From assembly GCA_027943245.1 (NCBI GenBank), contig JANDJZ010000027.1, positions 62,001 through 126,000 of the forward strand: a stretch of DNA of 64,000 nucleotides, given 5' to 3'. Below the pieces are notes generated by a model. The model did not search any database, was not told the DNA's origin, and saw only the letters and a list, made by a program, of their open reading frames with translations. The translations under genes and the position numbers were made by a program. Below are positions 21,909-33,671 of the stretch, piece after piece. The stretch is from Acanthamoeba sp. SK_2022b (lineage: Eukaryota; Discosea; Longamoebia; Acanthamoebidae). Every line of letters starts with the position of its first letter. The first letter of the stretch is position 1.

Positions 21909-23545
21909 ATGCAGCAGGACGACGACATTCAAGAGGAGGAGCTTAACGCCAGCACCCCCGAGGTGTATGAGAAGTACCGCGCTTGTGGCGAGATCACCAA
22001 CCGTATGTTCATCTTGTTGCCTCTGGACTTTGATTCCTCTGCCAGGGAGTAATTTCTAATCCATTCGCGATTGTGCAGGGGTTCTCGCTAAGGTTGTGCA
22101 GGCTGCCGTTCCTGGCGCTAAGATCATCGATCTGTGCGTGTTGGGCGACAAGTCCATCGAGGAGGGCACCGCTGCCGTCTACAACAAGTCCAAATTCGAG
22201 CGTGGTGTGGCCTTCCCCACCTGCGTCTCCGTCAACAACACCGTCGGCCACTTCTCGCCTCTCACCGGCGATAACACCGTCCTTCAGGAGGGCGATCTTG
22301 TCAAAGTGTACGGCCTCTCAACAAATCCTCTTCCATTCCTTCTCCGTAAACTGATTAAGCGGGGAACCCCTTGATCCTTTACACTTGTGAGACCCCGCAA
22401 ATATATGACGGCTAACCCTCACTTCTACCAGTGATCTCGGAGCCCACATCGATGGCTTCATCACACAGGGCGCCCACAGCTTTGTGTGCACGGCCAACAA
22501 GGACCAGCCCGCCACTGGCCGTCACGCCGATGTGATTTGCGCTGCCTACTTCGCCGCTCAGGCTGCTCTCCGATTGTTCAAGGCCGGTAAGACGGTACGC
22601 CGAATTCAATCTTTGCATAAAACAGCTCAATCTCCGCCGTCCTGACCCTCCGATCTCCACAGAACCAGGAGATTACCGCCACCATCCAGAAGGTTGCCGA
22701 CGAGTTCAAGGTGCAGCCCCTCGAGGGCGTGCTCTCGCACCAGACGAAGCGCTTCGTCGTCGACGGCAACAACGTCGTGATCAACAAGGAGACCCTCGAA
22801 CAGAAGGTCGAGGACGTCACCTTCGAGGACTGGGACGCCTACACCTTTGACATCGTGATGTCCACCGGCGAGGGCAAGGCCAGGGAGACCGAGGCCAGGA
22901 CCACCATCTTCAAGAGGGCCGTTGACCAGCGGTACACGCTCAAGCTCAAGGCTTCGCGTGCCGTCTTCACCGAGATCAACACCCGCTTCCCCACCATGCC
23001 CTTCACCCTCAGGTGCGCCACTCCCCTCCTCTCCTTCATTGGGAGTCGCGCCCCTGTCTCACCCGCGCAATCCAATGCACATCGCATCTCTCTCCTCCCC
23101 CAGGGCTCTCAAGGACGAGAAGACTGCCAGGCTCGGTATCACCGAGTGCCTCAAGCACGACCTCGTTGAGCCCTACCCCGTTCTCTACGAGAAGCCCGGT
23201 ACGCGCCTGACCTGCCTGCCTGTTGTATGTCGGTGATCCGTTGCGGCGAGCGTTGTTGGCTGACGTGTAATTGGGGGGACGACAGGTGAGCTCGTGGCCC
23301 AGATCAAGTTCACCGCCATCATCACCCCCTCGGGAACCGTGCGCATGACCTCCCACCCCGAGCCCCTCGTGCGGTCGGACTACAAGATCACCGACGCCGG
23401 TGTGAAGAGCATCCTCGCGTCGGGCGTGAAGAAGGGCGCCGCCGCCAAGAAGAAGAAGAAGAGGAGCAAGAAGGCCGCTGGTGGTGCCCCCGCCGCCACT
23501 ACCGAGGCTGCCCCCGCCGACGAGAAGAAGGAGGAGAGCGCCTAA
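21909..23545 (+). CDS. PA2G4: EBP1/PA2G4 (p38-2G4), aminopeptidase-fold ribosome-associated factor
   Basis: EBP1 has the type II methionine aminopeptidase fold but is catalytically inactive. It binds ribosomes and RNA near the peptide exit tunnel and influences growth. The ATG at 21909 starts [20 protein letters not shown]. Six exons give [55 protein letters not shown], a long exon with [16 protein letters not shown], then [20 protein letters not shown] and [20 protein letters not shown], ending in a Lys-rich tail ([10 protein letters not shown]). Length is about 397 residues, matching the family (near 394). The metal ligands of true MetAPs are largely replaced, as in known EBP1. Spliced junctions such as AACC|GGGTT (N-R-V-L-A-K) read through in frame. 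Confidence 0.95.
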
Positions 23546-23721
23546 ATCCTGTCCTGTTGTTTGGAAGAACTCCACTACGACACCTTCGCTGACGCTCAAC
23601 AAGACAAGTCAACATCACCCATTTTTCTCCCGCTGGCGAACGAGCAAGCAAGCATGCAAGCTTTCTTGTATGTCTTGTGCTTTGGATGAGTGGGATCGGT
23701 GTGGTTTGTGTTGGGCAGGTG

Positions 23722-25143
23722 CTATACGATGTCTTTCGCATCGTCGAGTAGCTCCATGTCGTCGGCGGAGTTCATGAAGCGGTCGACCTCCTTGGTGTTG
23801 GGCAGGTGGAGGTAGAAGCAGGACATGAGGGACGAGAAGAGGGCCAGGCAGATCGGAAGGAAGGCCACCACCCACGGTAGATCCTCCCGTGCGCTCAGCA
23901 TGATGTTGAAGACTACGCACACCCACAACGGTGCTTAGAACGCGAGCAGAGGACAAAGAGAGAAGTGGCGGCTAGCACGTACCAATGGTGGGGATGAGGA
24001 GAGGCCACTTGATGAGGTAGAACCATGAGCATTCGAAGCGACCGACGGCACCTCCGACGCTACGTCGAAGGGTGGCGTGTAGGACGAGGGAAATAGCCGG
24101 GAAGGAGAGGAACAGCAGGTAGATGGTCCAGAAGGGAATGAGCACGGCCGGCCAGCTGGCGTCGGCCAGGACGTCGAGCTGCTTCAGGTGCACCAGCAGC
24201 AAGCCCAGCGGAAAGAGGACCGACGGGAAAGTGAGTCCGAACAGTCGTTCCACGAAGTCGTTGCCCTCCACCGCCCAGTCTGTCGTCCTTACCATGGCCG
24301 CTGTTTTCTGTCGATGGAGAAGGTCAGCAAGGTGGCGCCGTCTTGCGCTCTACTTCCTAGGGAGCAGCCAAGGCGTACATATATACAGGTGAGGGAAGCC
24401 AAGAAGAGAGGAGCGAAGGCGAGCCATTGGAAGACGGCCCCCAAGGTGTAGCCGAAAGCAAACGTCCATAGACCCCAGTAAGAGATGAAGGGCGGCACGG
24501 CATCTTGCAGGAGAAGCTCCCGCCACTCCACCTCCCACACGGTCCACCAGACCGTCTGAAGGGCGTTCACCGCCGTCGCCGCCTTTCCGCGGCTCTTCAG
24601 CTCCGCGATGTGCGTGTCGTGCTCGATGTCTAAGCTCTCGTGCTGTCCCTCGCCCTCGCCATCCTCGTACTCGAGCTCCACCATCTCCAGCCCCTACTCG
24701 CACACCACAGCGGTGAGACGCGTCCCATAATTATTTCCCTGCCCGTGGGGATCCCTTACCCCCCCCCCAGAGGCGCTACATACCTCATCGGTTCGGAGGC
24801 GACCACCCATGCGTATCACGCCGACGCCTTCGGAGGACGAGAGCCTCATGTGCTCCTTGCCTGCCCCCTCCCTGTCGTCGTACCCCGCCGGGACTCCCGT
24901 CTCTCTTCGCTCCTGTGGCGGGGCGAGTGTGGCCGTATCGTCGTCGTCGCTGCTGCCCGAGGAGGCGACCTTGTGGTAGTTCCGCTTGCTTGTGGTTCCC
25001 GTCTTGGGCGCCTCCAGTGTTTCCTTGTGCTTGCTTCTGTCGAGGGTGTGCTCGGCAGCGGGTGCCGTTTCGCCGAAGGGGAGGCCTCTACTCGCTTCGT
25101 CGGTTGGGGAGGCCGCACTTGCAGGCAGAACGTAGAGGTCCAT
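23722..25143 (-). CDS. Multi-pass membrane protein, possibly TMEM185-like
   Basis: The ATG at 25143 starts MDLYVLPASAASPTDEASRG, and a polar N-terminus of about 170 residues follows, rich in Ser, Asp and Glu (SSGSSDDDDTATL). The later exons encode about six hydrophobic helices, including FISYWGLWTFAFGYTLGAVF, LFGLTFPSVLFPLGLLLVHL, WPAVLIPFWTIYLLFLSFPA and LPWVVAFLPICLALFSSLMS. The pairing of a polar residue, Trp-Pro and a helix starting VxxxPxxL resembles TMEM185/FAM11-type proteins, but this is a weak visual match. The cytosolic C-terminus is acidic (SADDMELLDDAKDIV). It converges on EBP1 (176 bp between stops). The function is unknown. Confidence 0.6.
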
Positions 25144-25295
25144 GATTGTGTGAGGTAATGGTTGTTAAGAGAGAAGAGAGGGCGACGAGGTCGAGTGTAT
25201 GTGTTGAGGTGCTCGGCGCCAGCGAGGCAGCAAACTGGCGTTTGGCGTGCCACTTGCGAACTAAATTTTAGGGAGAACTGAACCGGATCGGGACT

Positions 25296-25317
25296 TAAAG
25301 GCCACCGGTGGCCTTTA
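25296..25317. repeat. 22-bp perfect palindrome in a tandem intergenic spacer
   Basis: The core AAAGGCCACCGGTGGCCTTT (25297-25316) is flanked by T and A, which extends the perfect symmetry to 22 bp. It lies about 104 bp past the stop of the spartin-like gene and 153 bp before the start of the next minus-strand gene. It could be a 3' hairpin or a dimer-binding site. Confidence 0.85.
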
Positions 25318-25420
25318 TCTGATTGGCGGTTGAGCGAGTTTAAATCGGAATTTCAGATATGAAGATTTTTATCTCCTCTCCGCCAATACCACAAAGCTCC
25401 ATTTCGGCGCATTTCTGTGC

Positions 25421-28400
25421 TTAGCGGCGGTACTTCTGCTGCACGAAGGCGAGGGACATGACCGCGTCGATCCACTCCTCGCCGCGTTGAGTCAACTCAG
25501 CGTCGGTGCCGCCGACCCAGCCTGTTGATGTGATACAACATAACACGGCATGAGCACTGGGGGGGGGGCTTGGTACGTTGTCGGCAAGGGGAAGGAGGCA
25601 CCTGGGTGTCCCTCACAGTGCAGCGACACGATCTGGTGTTCGCCCTTGGACACGATCTGGAAGGAGTGCTTGTACTTGGTCTGCAGCTCGCTGATGGGCT
25701 TCATCTCCAGGATTTCGCGGCAGGGAATGTAGCCGGCCAGCTCCTCTTGCAGCTGCCAAAGGGACCACCACACGGCCATCAGCGAATCGGTGTGATCACA
25801 CGTCCACCTGGCGCTAGTTGTCAGGAAAGGAAAGGAAAGGACACGCGTACCTCATCCTTGTACCAGGCGAACGAATAGGTTTTGAGGATGGCGTAGTAGG
25901 GCTTCCAGGGCTCTCGCACGTTGCCCTCGAACTTGAGCCAGCCCTCCTTCCACCCGACTGCAAGAGGCAGAGCCGACAGCCAGGCCAACAAGCAAGTTGA
26001 GCGTGCACACACAGAGAGATATGCGGAGGCAAATCAGGAGAGGACGGGTGCATGCGTACCGCCGTGGAGGGCGTCCTGCTTGTAGGGGTCGTAGGTGAGC
26101 GCGCCGGCACCCACCTTCAGAGCCAGCTTGGGCACAAGCTTGTAATACATCGAGACCAGGTCGAACGTCTTGAATCCTACACGCGTATCAAAAACGAAAT
26201 AAATCAATAAATAATATAATTTTAAATAAAATGTTTGAGGGATGGCAGGGGAACACGCTGTGCCGGCCCAGCGCTTACCTCCGACGGTCACGTCTGCGGC
26301 CATGTTGAACTGGGTGCGCGTGAGTTCGGCGTGCTCCTTGCCGCGCCTGTGCTCGACCACGTCGGCTGTGCTTTCGCGCACGTCGGATGCCACGATCTTG
26401 GTCGAGATCACCAGTCCCGACCACACGTTGCCTGCAATCACAACACCATCCGTGCGTGCATGCGAGTAAGTCGACAGGGCTCAGCCACACACACCCCACA
26501 TACAACCCCATACCGATGGCTGCTCCAGATGACTTGGCCACGTTGATGGCCTTGTCTCCCTTCGTGGGTCCTTCGTCCTCCTTGCCTACTTGCTTCTGCA
26601 AAAAGGTAAGCCTCCGCTGTGAGAAAAACCAACCGCGGCCGGGAGGACGACGGCCAAAGAAAACAGGAGGAGGGGGTTGGATAGAGATGGGAGGTTGGTT
26701 ACCTCTTTGTAGTAGTCGGTGTCCTTGTACTGCTCCACGCCCCAGTGGCCGGCCTTGGCGACGCCGGTGCCCGCGACGTTGGCGCCCTTGGCCACGGCGC
26801 CCGACACCATGCTGACGCCCTTGCGGAACTTGATCGCTGTCTTGGCTCGGGACTCGACCTTCTTCCTCTGCTCCTCTGTTACCTCCTCCTGGCCAGAGTC
26901 GGTATGGTCCTTGACGAAGCCCGCCACCCTGCCGCGGAGACGTGAGGTGAGTGGATGGGCGGGAATGTGTCAACACTTCACAAACGGAGAGCGAGAACCC
27001 TCGCATGCCGGATCCCATCCACCCGGCGCCCTTCACCATTCCCTTGCCGATCGATGCGCCGCCGGACTCGATCTTACGCGCCGCCTTGGACGATGTACTA
27101 TTGGAAGCGTCTCAGCACAGGGCTCGGTCTTACATGCACGTAAATTACAACATAATATTGGGGGGGGGATGACATGCGTACAGGTCTGCATCTTCGTGAA
27201 GCGCGATCTCCTTCAGCTCCTCCTCGGTGAAGATTTTCTTGTACATGGTGGCGAAGCACATCAATATGGTCTCGAGATGACCCACCACGTCGTCGGGCGT
27301 GTCCCTGCAGCCACCACCGACGACAAAACCACGAGGCGATGCGACATGAGACAAAATAAGGGATAGGGGGAGGGGAGAGAGGCGTACGGAGCGAGCGTGA
27401 GCATGAAGAAGCGATTGTCGTGCCCGTTGCGCAAAATGAACTGCTTGTCGTTCGAACAGAACGCGGGCCTAGACACAAGTGCACGAGAAGGTGTGAATGA
27501 GCGACTGCGGACAACAGGAGCAGTCAAATCGACGCAGCTGGTACCGGGAGTAGAAGAGGTCGATCGACCGAGCGTCGCCCTCGCCGTAGAGGCGCACGCC
27601 CATCTGCGGGTCGAGCACGACGTTGACGGAGACCGGTCGCTGCTCGTAGAACGTGGAGGCCACTCCCTTGTAGACTGACAGCAGCTCGGCGCCGTAGAGG
27701 CACAGCGGGAACAGATCTAAACGCGCCTGCATCATGTTGTCCCTGTTCTCCGCTGAGGCGGCGGCGTTGGGCCCCGCGACGACCGGAGGAGGCGGCGGAT
27801 AGCGCGTGTGCTGCGCCGGCGGAAGTGCAGGCGCGCCGGTGGAGAGCGGGGCCTGCGAGGGCGCTGAGGCGGCGGGCCTGTTCGCGGGCAGAGGGAGCGC
27901 CGGCATGGACGACGTATGAGCCACGCCCGACGGCCGGTTGGGGAGAGCCGGGATTGAGGGTGTGAGGGACGGGCCCGCGGGGGCGGTGCGCTGCGCGGGA
28001 GGGACGAAGCGCGTGGTCCCCTCATCGCCGCCGCTTCGGTTGGGCTGGGCTGTCGGCAAGGGCCGAGGCGGAGCGAGCCCGCTCGGATTCTGGTTGACGG
28101 AAGCGTTTCGTACGGGCAACGGACGAGGCCCGGCACCGGGACGCTGAGATGCAGGGCCGGAGGCTGCAGCGGCGGCAGGCGGGGTCGGCAGGGACGGTCG
28201 AGGAGCGCCCGGCCCAGCGGCGTCTGATGGCCCGCCAGGCCGCACGTTGGGCCGAGCCGTGGGCGACGCTGTGCTGCCATTGGTGGAAGTGATGGGAGCA
28301 GGAGGCGTGTAGGACGTCACGTGCACGAACTTGGTGGTGCCGCAGTTGCTCGGCGGCGCCGCAGGAGGTTGGCCGCCTCGCGCCCCGCCGGGCAGCGGAG

Positions 28401-29094
28401 GCGGAGTGTACGCCGAAGCGCCCACGAACTTGGAGGCCTCGTTTGGGACTGGCGCCGAGGTGGTCGAATTGGACTGCGCGCCGCCAGTGGCCTGAGGCAT
28501 GTAGGGAGTGGCGTGGATGAAGGATCCCGACCGTGGGGCAGCTGCTGTCGAAGCGGGGGCGGCGTGCGTGCTGGACTGGAAGGGCAGCGGCGGAGGCCCG
28601 GGATAGGAAGAAACGTGCACAAATGACGACGGGGCGGGGCCACCCGACACCGATGACGAGCGCACTGAGCGCCCCGTGTTGGGCGAGCTGGGGAGAGGCG
28701 GTGGCACATAGGCGGTGGCCGATACGAAGGAGGACGGAGGGTCGGTAGAAGCAGTGGAGGATACGGAAGGCGAGCGCGCGGCACGCCCCGTGTTGGGTGA
28801 GCTGGGCAAGGGCGGAGGCACGTAGGCCGTGGCTGGGACAAAGGAAGAGCCGCCGCGGGGAGGCATCGCTGGAGCGTTGGAGGGCTTGGCAGGGAGAGGG
28901 GGCAGGTTGTAGGGCGTGGCGCTCACAAAAGTAGAGGATGAGGTCGGGGGCGGGAGAGAAGGTGCAGGCGCCGTGGCGTTGGGGGAAGTGGGCAGGGGCG
29001 GGGGCACGTAAGCGGTGGCCGACACGAACCCCTTACCTTGTCCCGGGACATTGTTTTGATTCCCGCCGCGAGATGGAAGTGGTGGGCCTTGCAT
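25421..29094 (-). CDS. Spartin/senescence-domain protein with proline-rich repeats and a C-terminal PH domain
   Basis: Spartin-family proteins act at lipid droplets and endosomes. The ATG at 29094 starts MQGPPLPSRGGNQ. The first exon encodes about eight degenerate copies of F-[VI]-x-x-[ST]-x-Y-x-PPPLP (FVSATAYVPPPLP, FVPATAYVPPPLP, FVHVSSYPGPPPLP, FIHATPYMP and others), then a further Pro-rich stretch. A PH-like N-terminal segment follows (LLSVYKGVASTFYEQRPVSV ... FILRNGHDNRFFMLTLAP). The senescence domain is recognised by SSKAARKIESGGASIGKGM, KFRKGVSMVSGAVAKGANVA, GDKAINVAKSSGAAIGM and TKIVASDVRESTADVVEHRR. A true PH domain ends the protein (EGWLKFEGNVREPWKPYYAI ... EEWIDAVMSLAFVQQKYRR). The family's usual MIT domain is not seen. 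About nine introns. Confidence 0.75.
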
Positions 29095-29558
29095 CAATTA
29101 TTTAATGTTTGTGCAGGACGACTAGAAATGTAAATGTGACAGGCACAACCCAGAAGCGTGGAGGACGTGCTCGTGCTGGTGGGAACAAGACGAGAGGCGA
29201 CGCTGCCTTGCGGGCGAGTTATAACCTTCGGCGGAGTCAAGCGAAAATAGAGTGGTTTTTATGTAAGTGGTCGTGCCCTAATGCATGGCGTGACGAAGGT
29301 CGGGCTGGGGCAACCTCGCGATGAGTGCGGCCACCGCCATTGCGCACGCCTGCCTCACAGGCAACAACAGCTTTGGGATAAACCATTCTTTACATTCCGC
29401 CAGGGTGGCGTGAGCGATGTGGCAGTAGGCAGAAGAATGTCGAGTGCGTTCTTGCACCCGTTACAGATACGGCTTTGCCTTTGCGCATAAGTGTCTGTTA
29501 CCTGTTAACAACAGCTCAGCCGAGGGATCATCACATGATCTCAGCTTCTGGGTCCAGC
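29095..29558. promoter_or_regulatory. Divergent spacer between the spartin-like gene and PH paralog B
   Basis: 464 bp between two start codons. Small ORFs here have no recognisable similarity and I treat them as noise. No TATA-like or CRE-like element stands out. Confidence 0.4.
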
Positions 29559-31208
29559 ATGAACGCGAGCGCTGTAAAGGTTCGCCCTTGACTGATCTCA
29601 GGGAGACGGTTTGGATTGTGAGAGCCTACTCTCACCACCCCTACCCACCCAGGGCATCTCGGTCGCCTCCCTCACAAATCCGGACAAGGACGGCTACCTG
29701 ACCAAGCAGGGCGGCAACATCAAGACATGGAAGAAGAGGTGGTGCGTTCTCAAGGATGGCTCGATCTTCTACTTTAAAACCCCCAAGGTATTCCCCCCCC
29801 ACACACATAAGTTTCATCCCCACGTGTGGTAGTGACCGTTTGCTTGTAAAATGCACAGGATCTGTCGCCCAAGGGGTCAATGGATCTTGAGCCCAACTCC
29901 AAGGCCTCTGAAACCGCTCTCACCAAGAAGAAGTACGCCTTCCAAGTGCAGACATCACAGAGGACGTTCGTGATTACGGCCGATTCAGAGAGCAACAAAC
30001 GCGAATGGATGGCGGCCATCAATGCTAGCGTGGCGAGCCTACAGCAGGCCCCCTCTGATCCCAACTCGGTAGAGATTAATGGAGGAGCGAAAAAAAATGG
30101 CGAGAAGACCGAGGAGAAGGATAGATCAAAGGAGGAGCCGGCCAAGAAACAGTCTTCTTCCGACGTGCCGTCTCACGTCAAGCTGTCCCTCGCCAAGGGC
30201 TGCATCCCCTTCCTCCAGGAGGACGAGAGCAAGGCCTTAGAGAGCCGCGTGTTGGAGTTCTGGCAAATCTGGACTGAGAGCATTCCCGCCCTTAATCTGC
30301 TCTCGGTCGACTCAGCGATTGAATTCCACGTCTGCACTTCAGCCAGCATGGAGAAGCTCACGTGGAGGATGGCCGGCCCTCAGAACAGCTTTATCCAGCA
30401 GATGGTCGACTTCTTTGGCAACGTCGGTGCGCCCGAGAGCGAGATCGACCGGCTCAACGACGTGGGTGCCCTCATCAACCCCGTCACGATAGGATCGTGG
30501 ATCGACATGTCCAGCAAGGGCGGCATGGACGGCGGCTGGTACTTCCCCGTGGAGATCACCCTCGGTCTCGCTGTCTCGGCGGCCGACGCCGGCGATCCCA
30601 TCACCAAGGTCAGCGAGTGGGGCGCAAGGCACGGCATCGACAAGGTGTACAGCGTGGGACGCGACATGGGCGCCGCTCCCCCGCGACAAACAGAACTCAG
30701 GATCAAGCTGCCTGGTGGGCTCCCTCCTTCCTCTTTCTCTTCTACTGATCAGACTTTGCTGGACCGATGGACATGGGCGTGAATGCTTGGCCCTGCTCTG
30801 ACCGCAGCACCACCAACAACAGGCGCGACGTTCCAGGATCAGCTTCGACAGGCGCTCGACGCGTTCGAGAGCTTCGGCTTCCCCAGCATGCCCGAGGGCG
30901 CGCTAAATGTGCTAAAGAAGTCGAACGCCACGCCACTGTGCCTCTCGATCGTGACCGCGTCAGAGGACTTCGTGCGCCTGGGCGTGCTGCAGCCCAACCC
31001 GACGACCGACAACGTGCTCACGCTGTGCGACATCTCCGGCGCCAACAAGGACAACCTGGCGGCGTTCGAGGGCGCGCTCGGGTCGGACGGGCCGGCGTAC
31101 GCGGAGTACCAGTACCTGATGAAGGGGTTCGGGTACAGCGTGTACAAGGAAGGGTTCGACATCATCTTCCACTATTTTGTTGGCGAGGAGCACGGCACGA
31201 GCGACTGA
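29559..31208 (+). CDS. PH-domain protein, paralog B
   Basis: Exons 29559-29579, 29653-29787, 29859-30714 and 30823-31208 sum to 1398 nt, exactly 465 codons plus stop. The short first exon (MNASAVK) differs from MSLK of paralog A, but both splice in phase 0 to GISVASLTNPDKDGYLTKQG. The PH domain in exon 2 is identical in protein to A, with about seven synonymous changes in 135 nt. The charged linker is shorter and diverged. The unknown C-terminal region keeps GCIPFLQEDESK, SWIDMSSKGGMDGGWYFPVE and EGFDIIFHYFVGEE. In the last ~200 nt of exon 4 the DNA is almost identical to paralog A, although exon 3 has diverged with indels. The start is chosen by analogy with paralog A because the ATG-to-donor segment fits in phase. 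Confidence 0.85.
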
Positions 31209-31468
31209 GGACGATCCGAGGACTGTGGGCAAGCGCGCTTGGAAGAAGGCGATGAACGCGGGTGTATTACTGTGTTGCTTGTGGCTGGTACGACGGTTCT
31301 GTATAGATAGATACCATCTGTTCTCTGGTCAGGCATAGCCTATCTTGCACGGGGCGCGTGCGGGGGTTGTGCTTCTTTTCTTTTCATTTCTTTGTGGCGC
31401 AGCAGCGCGCTGGGTTTGTGACGTCATTTACGGCCAGAGCGAGATCTGGGCCATTTGTTGATTCGACT

Positions 31469-33671
31469 ATGAAGTCCTTCGTCGGTGGAGTCCTGCTTTT
31501 CGCCTTCTTGGGTCTCTTCCTCTCTGTTCACTCGGCCGAGATCTACCGAGGATGGGAGCTGAAGCAGGTCGATAGGCAGATCTCGCTCCAGACCCAGAAT
31601 GTGCGCCACCAGGTCCACATTGTGGCCGTCAATGCGGGCGACAAGTCCGCTTCCACCTTCCTCCTCGCCCTTCCCTCGACAACGGCAAGCCATTTGGCAT
31701 TTGTGCTTGCTGAGCACGATGGTCAGATTGCCAATGTGGCCCCCACTTCCGGCGATCGCGATGGCGTGACCTATTACAGCGTCGCACTCAACAAGGCCGT
31801 CGAGCCGAAGGATCAAGCTGTTGTCGGTGTCGTCTTCGTCTTCTCCCACCTCCAGCAGCCCTACCCAGTCGATGTCAGCCAGACCGATCCGCAATTGGTG
31901 GTGTACACCGACAATCACTACTTCTTCTCGCCCTACACCGTGCGCAGCCAGAAGACCCTCATCAAGCTGCCCAGCGCCGCAGTGGAGAGCTACTCGCAGG
32001 ATGCCCGCCCGGCTGTTCACAAGGGCGACACCATCACCTACGGTCCCTACGAGGCCATCCAGGCCTACCAGCAGAGCCCCCTCAGGATTCATTTCGAGAA
32101 CAACACGGTACGCGAGATTCGAGTGTCCACAACTTGGCTTAGGCCTCCCCCACTGAGTGGCTGGCTAATCTCTTGTGCCCTAATGGTGACAGCCTTTCTT
32201 GACCATCACCAAATTGGTGAGGGAAATTGAGGTCTCGCACTGGGGTAATGTCGCCATCACTGAGGAGATTGACATGCAGCATGATGGCGCCAAGCTTCAG
32301 GGTTCCTTCTCGCGCTTCGACTATCAGCGCTCCCAAAGGGGTTCTGGCGTCGCCGCTATCCGCTCCGTCGTCAACGTCCTCCCCCTGAGCGCATCCGACA
32401 TCTACTACAGGGACGAAATCGGCAACATCTCTACGTCGGACGTTATCGTCTCCAACAACAAGCTCGCCGTCAGCCTCGTTCCTCGGTTCCCGCTCTTCGG
32501 TGGCTGGAAGACCCAGTTCATCTTCGGCTACAACCTCCCGCTCTCCGACTTTGTCTTCACCGACGCGTCAGACTCGTCCAGGCTCGTGCTCAACGCCACC
32601 TTCGGCAAGGAACTCGCTCTCGACGCTGTCATCGACGAGCTCACCATCCGCGTTATCCTCCCCGAAGGATCCAAGTATGTCTTCGCCCCTCTCCCACACA
32701 CACGCGTGCTTTCTGCACATTCGTGTGAGCAGACAAGCACTGCTGGGTTTGCAATCATGGGCTAACCCGTCGCTCGTTCTTTTTACCCCAACGCACATCA
32801 GGAACGCTCGCTTCGAGCTGCCCTTCGCCGTTGATTCGGAAGAGACGGCCCTCCACCACACCTACCTCGACACCTCGGGCAGGCCCGTGCTCATTCTCCA
32901 CAAGAAGAACGTTGTGGGCGAGCACAACCAGCACTTCCAGGTCACCTACAACTTCAGCAAGACCAGCATGCTCCTCGAGCCTTTCATCCTTGTCATCACC
33001 TACTTTGTCGTGTTCCTCTTCGCCATGTTCTACGTCCGCTTCGAGCTCTCGATCAGCCGGGTAACACCTCCCCGTTGCCCGCAAACCTTGCCGCTCGTTT
33101 TGCTCACCCGCATTCCGCGCGTATGCACTCCCACATCTCATAATGCAGGAGAAGATCCTCGACCCCAAGGAGGCTAAGCTGGCCAAGATCCAGGAGCTCG
33201 TTTCCAGGGTTAAGGAGATCCACGATGAGCGCAGCGACGTTCAGCAGTCTGCCGCCAAGAAGGCCATCAGTGGCAAGACCGCGGCCGCCATCCAGGTCCG
33301 CCCACGTCGTCATTTGGTAGCATCGATACATTTGACTAACAGCACAACACACGTATGCGGGTGCACAATATGTACAGGAGAGGAAGAACGCCGAAGCCAC
33401 CTTCAACGCCACCCACAAGGAGGTGCAGAAGATCGAGACCGAGCTGGAGGAGCTGCACGTGGGTGCGGCCACCAAGGTCAAGCAGCTCGAGCGGAAAGAG
33501 AGGGAGAAGCAGGGCCTGCTCAACGATCTGGTCCAGAACGAGGAGAGCAACCAGGACAGGAAGGGCAACTCCAACGTCTACGAGGCCAAGAAGGGACAGC
33601 TCCAGAAGGCCCTCGCCAAGCTCGACGAGGAGGTGGAGGATCTCGTCTACGAGCTCACCGAAGAGTTTTAA
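31469..33671 (+). CDS. RPN1: Ribophorin I, oligosaccharyltransferase subunit
   Basis: Ribophorin I (OST1) is an ER membrane subunit of the oligosaccharyltransferase complex and delivers substrates for N-glycosylation. The ATG at 31469 opens a signal peptide (MKSFVGGVLLFAFLGLFLSV). Family segments include VDRQISLQTQNVRHQVHI, YTDNHYFFSPYTVRSQKT, PFLTITKLVREIEVSHWGNV, FDYQRSQRGSGVAAIRSVVN, YYRDEIGNISTSDVIV and PRFPLFGGWKTQFIFGYNLP. A late TM helix (PFILVITYFVVFLFAMFYVR) and a basic, coiled-coil-prone cytosolic tail follow. Total length is about 605 residues, like the human protein (607). Four introns, two near the C-terminus. The first intron is placed after FENNT at 32107, where in-frame continuation resumes with PFLTITKL. 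Confidence 0.95.

Noticed and set aside
33253..33574. Antisense open frame over the ribophorin C-terminus
   Set aside because: Shadow of a GC-rich coiled-coil-coding exon with no family similarity.
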